Below the pieces are notes generated by a model, which worked only from the letters and a program-made list of their open reading frames with translations, made no database searches and had not been told where the DNA came from. Below are positions 22,915 through 34,889 of a stretch of DNA of 64,000 bases, in pieces (position 1 is the first letter of the stretch; each line of letters opens with the position of its first letter). The stretch comes from Magnolia sinica. Taxonomy: Eukaryota; Streptophyta; Magnoliopsida; Magnoliales; Magnoliaceae. The stretch spans positions 2,108,001-2,172,000 of the forward strand of contig NC_080577.1 in NCBI RefSeq assembly GCF_029962835.1, given 5' to 3'. Position numbers and translations under genes: made by a program.

Positions 22915-24190
22915 TTGATGGACCCCACCTCGATGTGTCACCCAATTTTAGCCATAGTGCCTAAATTCAGCCTTTGTTAGTCTTATGGCTAAAATGGAGT
23001 AATGCACCTATTGGGTGGATTTCGCATAGACATCAAAGTGGGCCACGTTTAAGAATTGGTAATATACATGTAATGCATACAGGAAGGTATTGGATTCACA
23101 TGTAGTGCTGGAAGTGAGGCTGGTTCAACCACCTATATTTTAGCTTGTCTGTTTAGATAAAACATGAAGTTTTTTTTAAATGATAAATGACTACATATAT
23201 AATTAATAAAATCACACGTACAAAAAATAAGACGTATTAAAGATATAATAGACTAATGTAGCCTACTTGGGTTGGCATGGGATGAGAATTCCTAACCTGA
23301 GGTTGGGTTGGGTTGGGTTGGGTTGTGGTTGGGGTATATGGGAACCCAGGGTTGGACTAGGGTTGAGCACCAACCCACCCAACCTTCAACCCTATTCACA
23401 TGGAATATATATGTGCCAAACATAACTAAGGATTCCAATTAACATGGATTCCATAGTAATTATGATTTGAATTCCAATTTATATGAAGTTAATGCTACCA
23501 AAGGACGAAGAGGGTGAGGGCTTAAGAGATGGGGAGTTGGATTCTAACTTTTGGATATGGGGCATCTTCCAATGATCCAGACCATCAACTATTCTCTCTC
23601 TTTATGGTGGAAAGTCAACCAGTACTCTCAACTGGATTATTTCAATCCTTCTATAATTTGGCTCTTTCACGGTGAACCTGAACATTAACTTTTTGAAACA
23701 GTTTGGCTTTTGGAAAAAGGCAAATCCAATAGCCAGAGTCCTTGCCTATTTTAGTTGCAATACGTCAGGATGGTTCAAGCAACCTCGTAATGGATTTTTT
23801 TTTTCCTTAATTAAATTAACTTTAAAGGCTTGAGCATGAAGAAAAGACAGTTTTGCAGTTATACATTATAATAGAAAAAAATAAAATTTTTCCTTATACG
23901 TTACCAGGGGATGGGGCAGGACGCAGCAAACTTGGGGAGAGAGTAGGGGAGAAAAAAGGATAGATGGACGAAGGGACAAAGCGAGGTTACACGCAGGAAA
24001 ATAAAGACGGTTGAATGGTGGACAACCTGTCCAACCCCTTGGGATCTGTGGCCCACTCAAGCTTTAAATCACCATCATTTTGGGCTGGCATGCAAACATG
24101 AGCCAGTACAACAAACATACGGAATGGATTTCACATGTTCATCATGATGGGCATCACATAGCTATTTTCACACGAGCTCCTTTTTTGGGC
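22915..24190 (+). repeat. Segmental duplication, copy A
   Basis: Diverged direct copy of 27155-28262. Shared landmarks in order: AATTGGTAA(T/A)ATACATGTAATGCAT-type text, GGATTCCAATTAACATGGAT, CTCAACTGGATTATTTCAAT, ATTTGGCTCTTTCAC, AGGCTTGAGCATGAAGAAA, GGTGGACAACCTGTCCAACC, CCCACTCAAGCTTTAAATCA and GGCATGCAAACATG. Copy A has about 300 extra bases at 23081-23395. No coding content. Confidence 0.7.
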
Positions 24191-24503
24191 TTTTTGTTCA
24201 TGCGCTTAAGTGGTTTCACTCAAAATATGAGATGTTTGATTTAGAGTAGTAAATAGCTAATAACTCATATTTTCGCAGTTGGCTAAGCCCTATAAAATAT
24301 ATAGATATCAAAAAAATCCAAGGATCCCTTGTTTTATAATGATTATGATCTGCAACCAGGGAATCTAATAAGGGACCCCAGCGGCAGAGAAAAAAGGTGT
24401 TAAGCATTTCGCACCTGGGTGCGGGTGTAATCTCTACTTTGTGGGATTTAATGAATTTCAAAGGATTTGGCTCCTTAGATGGATGGATGATATGTGATGT
24501 AGT
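24191..24503. other. Intergenic, nothing recognised
   Basis: AT-rich spacer between duplication copy A and the 119-bp tandem array. Confidence 0.3.
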
Positions 24504-24826
24504 GCAATGTCCAACTCAGGAATGAAAATGAATGATCAAAACACAAAAAATCCAGTGTGACCTGTTTACCTGAAAGAGGCGGTAAAAAAAGGAAAATATG
24601 AATGAATGGACGATGTGAAGGTGCAATGTCCAACTCAGGAGTGGGAGTGAAGGGTCGAAACACAGGCAGTCCGCTAAAACCCATTTACCTGAGAGAGACT
24701 ATAAAGAAAAAGAAAATATGAATGATGCGAAGTTACAATGTCTAACTCATGAGTGGGAGTGAGATTGAAACATAGGCGATCCGCTGAGACCCATTTACAG
24801 AGGGATGATAATGAAAAAGAAAAATA
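24504..24826. repeat. Tandem repeat, 112-119 bp, three copies
   Basis: Units start at 24504, 24623 and 24735 with GCAATGTCCAACTCAGG or its variant, followed by AGTGGGAGTGA, CGAAACACAGGC, CCATTTACCTGA and AAAGAAAATATGAATGA. Non-coding. Confidence 0.75.
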
Positions 24827-26344
24827 CTTCAGTCAGTGTGAGTTTTTTATGTGGCGTGATCTAGAAAAACTGGCAAGCTCAATAGCATGAGAAGAAAGGG
24901 GGCCGAGGAGAGATGCAAGACTAATTATAAAGAAAGTAAAAGAGACCCAACACTCTTCGTAGAAGAGATAGTCAAGTATCTTCAATTCTGACCATACTCC
25001 GTAAGATCTAAACTGTTGAAATGACTTATATTGGTTGGATGATGTCTTTGAACGGATTGTATTGACTTAGATATAAGCTAGTTTTTTAATGATTTGGATG
25101 GCTGGGATTATATGGATGGATTCTTTGGATAACTTGGACGGCTAGGATTGGATAATATGGCTTCGATAGGCTAGGTTGGTTGAGTAAGATGGGTTAGGCT
25201 TGGGCTAAATGCACTAGATGGGTTAGGTTAGTCAGGAAAGATGGGCAAGGTTGGATGGGTTTGGTTGGCTGGATGAGTTAAGCTTGGGCTAAGCTACTTG
25301 GCTTGGCTTGAGAAGGGGTGGCTAGGTTGGATGAGAGCCCTCTCCCTCCTCTCATTTTGGTGTGTGAGGAAATGAGGGAGAGTTAGGGGTATTTATAGGT
25401 GAAGAAATGGCAATAGTGTGATTTGGGGGTGGTTTTGAGAGCAAACTTTACCAGTGGGGGCCCTTTATTGGTTTAGAGAGTTTTGGTGCCATAATGGCAC
25501 CCTCACATTGGACCATAAGGTGGTAGAGGATATAATTAAGGATAACCAAAGGCATTTTGGGGAAAAGTTAACTTTTAGACAACCTCTCCCCCGATTGCAC
25601 CTCCCTTAAGAAGCTTCTCTCTCCCTTCTCTAACCTCCCTTGAAATCAGAACTCCAACCAGCTAGCAAGAGGTACTTTTAAGTGCCGCCTGCCAAAAGGC
25701 ATGTGTCTAGCCTTCTCTGGGCGACTTGGATGCTAAGTTGGAGGGTGGGCAGCACATCTCCTACATGGCTCTGCACACCTTTTTTTCAAAATGCTAATTT
25801 CTCACTAGTTATAGCTCTGTTTTTTATGTTCTTATGTCCGTTTGGAAGGTAATTCGATAAGTTTTCTAATGTAATTGAAATCACCTCATTTATAGTCTAT
25901 TTAGGTCTTGAAAAGTGATACCAAATTGACTTGATTGTGTGGCCCTCATTACTTGTAAATTTCAACTACATTGCTTCAATAAATTGGCCATATTTCTCTC
26001 GATATTCATCAAATTTGAGTGATCTTGAGCTCGTTGAAATGTAATTTGATGGGCTTTCTAATGAACTATAAATCACATTTGTCCGAGATCGTTTGATCTA
26101 CCATGCCACCTTAAGAAGATTGAGTAGCAAGCAAAGTGGTTAGTGGGCCTAGCTTTGGGTTTGGGTTGGACAGGCTCCTATGGGTTTTTTCTAGGATTTT
26201 TAAGCTTGGTTTCAAGGTTAGCTTTGAGTTTGAAGGGATTGGATTTGGGTTTTAGAAGAAATTACAAGTCACAGACAGTTGAGATCGTGTTGCAATTGGT
26301 CATCCTATATAGGATGGGGTGTCTACAGATGTGGCCTTGACTTC
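24827..26344. other. Intergenic, repeat-rich, no gene
   Basis: 25090-25330 is degenerate TGGGTTAGGCT / GGCTAGGTTGG text. 25330-25430 reads like the leader part of an old LTR (GAGGAAATGAGGGAGAG, TATTTATAGGTGAAGAAA), but I found no matching partner or boundary. No coding signal. Confidence 0.3.
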
Positions 26345-27440
26345 ACAAATTGGTGGGGCCCACCATGATACTTCCGTGAAATCAACCCCAATCATCAAGT
26401 GTATCACTTCAATTTAACTATAAAGCCCAAAAATTAACCTGATCCATATTTCAGGTGGGCTATGTGAGGGAAAAGTTTGAAGGGACACCAACCCTTGATT
26501 TTTTCAGGGTCCACTGTGATGATCGTATGAAATCCACTCTTAGATACAAAGCTAAAATGTAAGCCTCAGAGCAAAATCAGGCCCATCCTTGATTCAGATG
26601 GGCTACACGAAAGGAAACAGTTTGGAAGGTGAGTGTTATTGTTTCCCTTTGGATAGTCCACCTGAATCATAGACTGGACTAATATTTGGGCCCTACGACT
26701 AAAACCAAGTGCCGCACCTGGTGGGTGGAGTGGATTTTATATATACATCATGGTGGCCATGCCCAACAATGTTTAATTTTAAGGCCTAGATGGGTTAACA
26801 TCATGACTTGCGTTTGAAAATAACTACTAGTTGACTTCAAGAATGAGTATGACCCATAGTAATATTTACATGAAATCCACCCGATCACCAAGTGTGTAAC
26901 CCCATTTTAAATATAAGGCCCATACGAAGAGAAACAATTGGAAGAGGGGTGCCCTGCATGTTGTTTCCAATCATATAGTCCACCTAAATCATGAACCGGG
27001 CTGATATTTGGACCCTATAGCTAAAATTGAGTGACGCGACTAGTGAGGTGGGTGGATTTTACATAAACATCACAATGGGCCATCTCTGACAATTGTTTAA
27101 GGCTTAGATGAGTTTATATCACAACTTTATGAAAATGTCTAAAGTTGACTACAATAATTGGACGACCCTACCATAATGTTTATATGAAATTCACTTCAAA
27201 GTGTCACCCCATTTTAGCTATAGGGCCCAAAATAGGCCTAGTTCATAATGCAGGTGGGTCATACAAAGGGAAACAACTGAGGGAGGATGCCCATATACGG
27301 TTTCCAATCTCATGGTCCACCTGAATCACCAACTAGGCTTATTTTTAGGCCTAACAGCTACAATGGAATAATACACATAGTGTTCAAGGTGGACTTTACA
27401 TAGACATCATAATGGGCCATGTGTGAGAATTGGTAAAATG
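26345..27440 (+). repeat. Degenerate tandem repeat, about 300-330 bp, at least three units
   Basis: Units begin near 26505, 26845 and 27161, each with a TATATGAAATTCAC or CATGAAATCCACC-type start, AAGTGT(C/A)ACCCCATTTTA, GTTTCCAATC, TAGTCCACCTGAATCAT, GATATTTGGGCCCTA and an AACATCACAATGGGCCAT end. A single related unit lies at 63120-63400. Non-coding. Confidence 0.55.
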
Positions 27441-28262
27441 CATGTCATGCATGTAATATAATGGCCACTTCACAATTGCCATATGCATAGCACCAAACAT
27501 GACTAAACACGACTGAAGATTCCAATTCATATGTATTTCATGTTAATTATGAATTGAATTCCAATTCACATGAAACCCATGCTGTCAAAAGACCTCTTAT
27601 TATCCTAATCCTATACCAATAGGGTGATGGCTAAGGAGATGGGGGCTGGACTCTAGCCTTTGAATCTGGGTCATCTTCCAAATATCCAAGCCATCGACTA
27701 GTGTCACTCTTTATATTGGAAAGTGAACAACAAGAACACTCTCAACTGGATTATTTCAATCTTTCTATAATTTAGCTCTTTCACTGTGAACATGAACATC
27801 ACTGTTTAGAATGGTTTGGGTTATTGAAAAAAGCCAAATTCAACAGCCGGAGTCCTGAAGCATCTCGATTGCAATAAGTGGGGATGACCCGAGCAAAGGC
27901 TTGAGCATGAAGAAAGACAGTTTTGCACTAATACATATAATAAAAAGAATAAATACAATAATACTAATAATAATAATAATCACCCTTGTAAGTAACCAAG
28001 GGGTCACAGAGACCCCCAAAAAACAAAACAAAACAAAACAAAGAGGAAAGTGAGACAAAGGGGCAAGGTGAGGCTACACGATAAGGATGGATGAATGGTG
28101 GACAATCTGTCCAACACTTTGGGATCTATGGCCCACTCAAGCTTTAGATCACCATCATTTTTGGGCTGACATGCAAACATGTGCAAGCACAACAAATATA
28201 CAGAGTGGATTTCACACGTGCATCACAATGGGCACCAAACAGCCGTTGCGCCACAAACCCCT
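27155..28262 (+). repeat. Segmental duplication, copy B
   Basis: Partner of 22915-24190; see the landmarks there. Copy B carries extra ACAAAACAAAACAAAAC-type and AATAATAATAATAATC simple sequence (27955-28045). The two copies lie about 4 kb apart in direct orientation. Confidence 0.7.
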
Positions 28263-28350
28263 TGACACTGCAACTTCCGTGGAGGTGACATGAAGAGAAG
28301 CAGATGTGAGCTGGAGGCAGATTAAGTGGTCAGACCCTCACCACCCTCAA

Positions 28351-28509
28351 CTGTGGTGTGGTGACATGGTGAGATTTGATCGGTGGGGCAGTATGCTATC
28401 AAGGATGGGCCCGGGCCTTGTTAAAGGTTTTCGGCCAAGTGCATACTTGGCCCATCTCTGATGGCATACTGCCCCACCAATCAAATTTCACCAAGTCACT
28501 ACACCGCTG
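28351..28509. repeat. Large imperfect hairpin (61-bp arms, 37-bp loop)
   Basis: 28351-28411 pairs with 28449-28509. Only about nine or ten of 61 positions differ, and GGTGGGGCAGTATGC pairs perfectly with GCATACTGCCCCACC. The loop edge contains a second, perfect hairpin (GGCCAAGT, GCAT, ACTTGGCC at 28432-28451). It could be a foldback MITE or a young small-RNA-type precursor; no coding content. Confidence 0.75.
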
Positions 28510-29867
28510 AAAGGAAAAATAACAATAAAATTTGATACTAGAAAGGTAAAATTGGCTAATGCTGCTCTCTTTATATATAGAATAGATAAACATTAGAAAA
28601 AGAAGACACTGATAGACAACTGTAAACATGGTTGGGCAACAAGGTCCAGAAGGCTTGCTCATTTGGTGAGCTTGCAGGTTTTTCTTAAACATAAACCCTT
28701 GGTTATTTTCTTTTTAACCGTTTATTTTTTACCATAAGTAGTTACGCTTGGTTTTTGGGACAATGTATGTTCATATTGCCCCCTCATCTGATGAGGATGG
28801 ATCTCACACACCAGCAGCGAACTGCACCGTTAATTCCATGTGTGAGTCCAAGGGTTTGGAGACATGTAAGTAGGGCTTGAAAAAAACCAATTTCAAAATA
28901 AAATAAAAGTAGGGTCGAAAACATTGTTATCAAAATAAAATGTACTATGTCTACAATAATATACGTTATTTTTTACACTTTTTTTTTTTTGTAATTGAAG
29001 AGGCCGAATTTCTCTCTTTTTTTTCAATGGCAATTTTCACCTTTCAAAGCTTTTTTCTGCAGCAAGAGGAGATTGGCTGAGGTGTCCACACAGACTTCAG
29101 ATGCCTATCCTTGTTAGAAGTTGAGGTATATCTACATGCATGTAGGACATCAGAGTCATAAAAAAGGTGGGTCCTAACATGAAGAACCTCTGGCATACAA
29201 ATTAGGTGTGCCCGCTCATGAGGCTAGCCTCACAAGTCACAAGTACGTTGAATAAGTCATCAGCTGGTATGATTAAACCATCCATTGTTCTTGTACAGTT
29301 GTGGCCTGTCTAATGAGGGCATCTTTCTGATTTTCGTACCAGATGCAGTGGACGTCCTATTGCATGGTTTGAATGTCCTCCATGTGTGACATGACAGCAC
29401 ACTTGAATTCTCAACATTCCTTTCTTCCCTCATCAAATGAATGGCTTCCTCTTCCAGAAATCCCAGCCATTCTTATCATGATATTGGGAATGAGGTGAAA
29501 TTTCAACTTCTGAATCTCAGTTAACTGAAGCTCCCGCTCCATGAATTACTTCTAGACCTTCAGTGACAAAAAGCTAAAACAGCAATAGTATTTACATCAT
29601 TCGTTGGTGCAGTTAACTCCCCAGATATCCATCGTATGTTAAGCTAATATAAACCTGTACACTGCAATTCCTTTTCAACTAAGTACCAAGAGGTGAGAGT
29701 ATTTCCATATATTTTCAGCTGGAAGATGAATACAAACCCTCTCGCAAGTCTATTAAACATTCAAGAAAAAGGGAAAGAATAAAAAAAACAAGATATAAAC
29801 TGATGCAAACAACAAATTTTCATGATTGTCAAAACAGTACAATTTAAATATGCGTTTTTACTTACAC
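28510..29867. other. Intergenic / 3' flank of the DUF3143 gene
   Basis: No coding signal on either strand. The last few hundred bases before 29868 should hold the 3' UTR of the minus-strand DUF3143 gene; no poly(A) signal is clear. Confidence 0.3.
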
Positions 29868-32800
29868 TTAAGGTCCTCCAAGTATCGCGTTTTCGATATC
29901 CTCTCTACTCAATGCGTAACTGAATCTCCTCTCGATGTCCTTCTCGAGATCCCCTGGTCCGCTCTTTAGGTATCTGCATGTTAAATATATATATAAAAAC
30001 TAGCCTTACCAAGGTTCCAAAATCAAAGATGATGCAATGGAACAAGATCTCAAATCCACAGAATGCCCAAGAACATTGATGTTACTCGAAGCCAGGTTTC
30101 CAAATGTTCATTGAACTGTGGAACAAACAAAAGCACACAACACCACACTATAGTAGCACGAAGCATAAAGTGAAGCGGCTACAGATTTGGGTGGGGAAGT
30201 GGGGAAGCGTCTATTTAAGAATGTAAACAAGTATAAATAGGTAGGAAATTGAAGCAGGGAGCAGAGTCCAAAGAGTTATTGGAAGTGGTGGTGACACCTA
30301 GTAAGAAGGATCCTGCAACTAAGGTTCCATACTCAGAAAACGAGTCTCAAGTGCAGGAAAAAACAAGATTATTGCTGAATGAATAGAAGAGTGCAAACAG
30401 CAAAAGTCGCACTCAATCCCATTTCTTCACAAGATATCAAAATGCGATGGGTTAGCTAAGAGAGACCCTTCATCTCAGCAGTGCAACCTAATTTCTTCAA
30501 AATTAGGACAGGAGCTCTACTCTGAAAGTCCAAAGCTGTTATCAGTCAACCCCTTGCATCTGGTACATCAAACCATTAATCAATGAGCTTAGGGATGTCA
30601 ATTCATGTTTCCTACAGACAACCTACCAAAAATGAGTGAATCTTTCATAGAAGTAATTTAATATGGTTAAGTCACATTGGTGTATGAATCTGACCATGTT
30701 GAGTGGCTATTGTGTAAAAATGTAACAATGTATGATACGTGAAATTCAAAGAGTAACAGCCAAATTGCCACCTTTCCAAGATCAAAACCCCTACAGCAGA
30801 CTGATGTACCAAACTGAACATTCCATCTTAGACAAACTTGAAACAATTGGCATTCCTTCAGAGTCTGTTAGGGCCTGTTTGGCTAGTGGTATTAAGTTGT
30901 ATTAAATGGGATTGCATTGCTAATGCCACTTCGAGATTGGGAATACCATGTTTGGAATGAGTGTGAGATGGGATTAAAATTAACTTTATAGGCTTTGGAA
31001 AATGAGCCTTGTGCTGGAAAGTGCGAGATGGGATTTCCAAATCCCATGGATGATGAATTTTTCCTTTACCCAAGTGTAATTTGAAAGTAAATCCCGGGAT
31101 TTACTTTTAATTGCATACATTCCAAACATGGTATTAGAAAACATGGGATACACCCAATCCAGGGACAATACCTTACATATACATTTATTGTTACTTTTAC
31201 AATTCCATCCACCTTAATCCCACCTAATGCAGTTGGCCAAACAGGCCCTTAACAAAGTCATCAATGTCTATGGTTCCAAGGCCATTAGACTTTGACCCAT
31301 CCCCATCAGTTCCTGAGAATTGCTTCAGCTTTTCATGATCTTATTCAAGAGCTGCAGATGATAAGCTTGTAACTCCTCCAGTTCATGACCTCATTTCTTA
31401 GTTTAAAGCAGTGTTTTAAACAGCGAATAGCAGAGCATTCACGCCTCTAAAGCATGAGGTGTAAGCTGCATAGCTTGTAGCATAAGATACACGCTACTTC
31501 TACATTTCTGCACTTGGTTGCACAAATTTCATGATATTCTGCAGCAAATTAGACCGATTAACAATGAAATTTAAAAAAAATTCATGATATTGGGTGCAAC
31601 CAAATGCAACCTAAAGTAATAGAAAAGGGCAATGATTAAGTATGAATGTAAAGAAAGAGCAACGAAACTGATATAATACTGCTACTAAAACTAAAAGCAT
31701 TGAAAATATTACTAATTTTTATTGAAAAATAGAAAAATATAACAAATCACTGAAAACATTAATTGATTTTAATGTTGTAGTGAAAAATAACTTGTAATGT
31801 GAGCTACGTAGCGTGTAGTGTAGTCTATGTAGCCTGTAGCGTGTGCAAATTATCATGTAGAATAAGCTATGACTTAAGCCATTTTCATGAGCTACATAGC
31901 GTTAAGGCCAAGCTAAGCTACGTAGCATAAGCTAACTGCTACATAGCATAGCTATTTAAAATACTGGTTTAAAGGCACTTCCACAACAGAAATATTAGTT
32001 TCATGTCATCTGTTTTCCTACTCTCCAATATATTGACATAATGTTACATTCATCATTATCATCATCCCAACTGATTGGGGTCATTCAGAGAAAGTAGAGG
32101 AAAAAAAATACACAGTAAGGGGCCAAAAGAAATTCGTTTTCAGGAAGGATAAAAAAAATCCTGAGAAAAACAATTTGTTTGTCATGTTTGGGTACTGGAA
32201 TGTAATTCCGTGGGATCTACAAACTGTGTTTAGGGTACTAGGAAATAATTGCCAGGAATTATATTGTGCACATTCACAAGAGAGGGAATTCAAAAATATG
32301 ACTGTTGATAGCTTTGCTTTTTCGAAAGGTAACAAAACTTTTGTTAAAAACGTGCCAAGTGTTGGTAGCTCCTCCTGAGGAATTACAAAATGCCCCTTTT
32401 GGTGGAAATGCATTCCAACAGCTAAACCAATTCCAAGTATTTCCAGGACCCAAACACAAGATTTTTCTGTGATAATGAATTCCATTTCCATAGGGGCTAT
32501 TTTACAGACATCCAAATGACCCCTAAGGACAACTCATCAGAAATAAATTACCATTCTCAACCAATTTCTGAAACAAATGAAGACCAACATGTCTAGAGGA
32601 ATGCAAAACCCTGGGGATCCTCAGACTAAAATAACAGAGAGGAATTCTAAAACTTCTAAGTAAGAGATACTCTAACCTTTGCACATCACACCATTTTAGA
32701 CCCTTTGATCTGTGTAAAAAAAGGTCGTGAATAGGACTTTCAGTTATCTGAACTGTTCGTAGCTGGATCCCACCATGGATCAGAAAATCAAACAGATTGA

Positions 32801-33583
32801 ACATTCCTACCTGAACAGTTCTTGGGTTTACACATTCAGTTCTGACTATCAACACTATAGTTTTGTACCTTCCATTTTTAAGACCACCAATCAAACAGCT
32901 AAGATGGTCTGATCAGTGAATTCTCCAACTGTGGCGCATTCATAGCTTCGATCACAGAATATCAATCAACATTTTATTATTTATCTATTTTTATTTTTTT
33001 GCAGCACACAAGATAATCGAATCCGTTCGCTGTGCTACAATACCATTTTCCCTAAAATCACAGGCTAATATCAAAATAACCCATTAATCCTTTTTAAAAA
33101 AATGAAAATGAAAACGTCACACGGATTGAAACACCCTAAAACCCTAGAATTTCAAAAAACCGATATGAATTCGAAGAGTCGAATGTACCTAATGTAAAGA
33201 TCGGTGACGTCAAGCGAGAGCTGCGCGTGCCAGTTAGGCTTCTCAACGAACCAGACAGCGCGGTCTTCCCTGCTCTGGTAGAACCCTAATTTCTTCAGCC
33301 ATGCCTCGATGCAAGGGAGGCTGTGAGAATACAAGGGCTTCTTCCTGTCGGGGAGCTTCTCGAGCCACTCGATGTCCGTGGCTGAGAGCTCAGTTTCGGA
33401 TGATTTGCAGAGAATTAGGGTTTTTCTGCTGGACGGAGGAGGAGAGAGTGTTTGGAGACATGTCGGGAATTTTCTACAAAGGGAAGGGGAGAAGGAGAGA
33501 CATTGGGCAGAAATAAAAAAGGGCGGGAAAGATGATTGGGCTTTCTTAGGGATGATTGATTTAGAGGCAGAAATGGCGGGCAT
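29868..33583 (-). CDS. DUF3143 family protein, probably plastid-targeted (two exons)
   Basis: Exon 1 33189-33583 and exon 2 29868-29973 (minus strand, GT-AG, phase 2) give 501 nt, 166 residues. The N-terminal about 65 residues are rich in Ser, Lys and Pro with few acids (MPAISASKSIIPKKAQSSF, then LCRKFPTC, SPPPSSRK), consistent with a chloroplast transit peptide. The rest is conserved: ATDIEWLEKLPDRKKPLYSH, LPCIEAWLKKLGFYQSREDR, WFVEKPNWHAQLSLDVTDLY, then across the splice RYLKSGPGDLEKDIERRFSY and ALSREDIENAILGGP at the C-terminus. I recognise this as the DUF3143 family shared by cyanobacteria and plants; its function is unknown to me. The frame is open upstream to an ATG at 33646, but the Met at 33583 gives a better transit peptide. 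The 3.2-kb intron holds two MITEs. Confidence 0.87.
30871..31248. mobile_element. Tourist-like (PIF/Harbinger) MITE with TTA TSD
   Basis: Perfect 13-bp TIRs (GGGCCTGTTTGGC and GCCAAACAGGCCC) bound a 378-bp non-coding element, flanked by TTA at 30868-30870 and 31249-31251. TIR type and the 3-bp TTA duplication are the established signature of Tourist elements. The subterminal regions are also partly inverted (GGGATTTCCAAATCCCAT-like). It sits in the DUF3143 gene intron. Confidence 0.85.
31409..31966. mobile_element. hAT-like MITE with 8-bp TSD
   Basis: CAGTGTTTTAAACAGCGAAT at the left end is inverted at the right (GCTATTTAAAATACTG). The perfect 8-bp duplication GTTTAAAG lies at 31401-31408 and 31967-31974. 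The interior is full of GCTACGTAGC / GTAGCGTGTAG motifs and non-coding. CAGTG-type TIRs with 8-bp duplications are typical of hAT MITEs. It sits in the DUF3143 gene intron. Confidence 0.85.
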
Positions 33584-34165
33584 TTTTTTGTAGAGAGATT
33601 CTACTAAATTTGAGGAGAGGAAGCGAACGATGTTTGTATTTTTCAAATGCGACTCTTATCTTCTCTTCAACCGATAATAATGACGCGATTCGCGCGAGGA
33701 GACATTGAAGATCGGAGGGGAGTACGCGAAGTTACTGTAATATACTCCGTCGACTCGAGTTTGGTCAGTGGGACAAAATGTCATTGAGTTGTATTAGATG
33801 GGATTAACACCGTTATTACATAATGATTGTATGTCGGAAATTCCATTATTACAATTGTATATCTGGAAATTCCATGGTATTTTGGTAATCCAATCCCATC
33901 TTTGGGATAAAATTCTTACTACAGGTAAAACGCCTGATTAAACAAAATTCTGTTTGATAAACCATGGAATTGTAATCAACTAACTAAATTCTCAATGGAT
34001 GATGGTCACTTATCCATATAACCAAAATGTCACATAAAAAGGGTGCATATGAATGAACGGCATGGATAATCACATGCGTCAATGTGAGGCCCACCTATAT
34101 AGTAGATTTTAAATTTTATGGAAATCATGAGACTAAATGTATTTCTATCTCGCATAATCCCTCCT
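33584..34165. other. DUF3143 5' leader, promoter region and spacer
   Basis: The sequence just above 33583 on the minus strand includes the leader. GACGCGATTCGCGCGAGG at 33681-33698 holds a short GC-rich palindrome (CGCGATTCGCG). No TATA box is clear. 33780-33990 has text like the GGGATT / AATCCCAT MITE interior. Confidence 0.3.
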
Positions 34166-34702
34166 TGTTAATGCAGAAGTCTGGTCTACCCTTCCTGACT
34201 CGTGAACCTACACAAAGAACAAATAGAGAAGAACTTGGCTCATGCCGTGGACCCCCCGATGTCAAAGTTAGGAGGGTTTAGCGTTAGAAATTATGTGTAC
34301 CTCTCCTGTATGAGGATCATCTTATTTATAGGTGGGAAGAGGCAGTGGCATAGGGTGCAATCATCCCTGCTTTGACGAGGACAAAATCCTAGTAGGATCT
34401 TTCTAAATCTTCGGCAAGGAGAACCACTTTGGAGATAGTTTCTATGATCTTTGGCACGGATTGGGCCAACTAGGTGTCGGTTAAGTTGAGCTTAGCCTAA
34501 CATTGGGGTCGAGTTCAGCTCGATGCGAAGGGATCGAGCTTTGATCTGTTGAGGTCGGGCTCGGCCCAAAGTCAAGAGATGGAGCTTTCTTCCTGATCGG
34601 TCAAGAGCTGAGATGAACGTTGGACCATTGGGTCGCACCTCTCGCTATTAGAGTGCTCGACCTGGCCCATCAACGGTAGGTCAGCGTATTTTCCCTACAA
34701 CA
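34166..34702 (-). mobile_element. Solo LTR (family S), second copy
   Basis: It begins TGTTAATGCAGAAGTCTGG and ends CTACAACA, homologous along its length to 6330-6976 (shared ACCTCTCC, TTATTTATAG, AATCCTAGTAGGAT, ATCTTTGGCA, GTCGGGCTCGGCC). It is flanked by CTCCT (34161-34165) and CTCCC (34703-34707), a 5-bp duplication with one change. No internal region. The Copia element starts less than 200 bp downstream. Confidence 0.68.
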
Positions 34703-34889
34703 CTCCCCAAACACGATATAACTAAATGCAATTCTATCCTAGCTAATACCATCTAATAAACTAATCCAAGTTTGTCCTCGTTAAGATTTTCTAAAGAGTT
34801 TATTAACAAACTAAACCTCTTGCCTATTTTGTTTAGGTAATTAGGATGTCTTTTTAAAAAATTATAATAATAAATTAGAACCTTGATAG

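Noticed and set aside
24475-24684. Antisense frame over the 119-bp tandem repeat, considered as a repeat protein
   Set aside because: The units differ in length by non-multiples of three, so the frame is not kept.
25330-25430. LTR-like leader text (TATTTATAGGTGAAG)
   Set aside because: No partner copy, TG/CA ends or target duplication could be found, so it was not called as an LTR.
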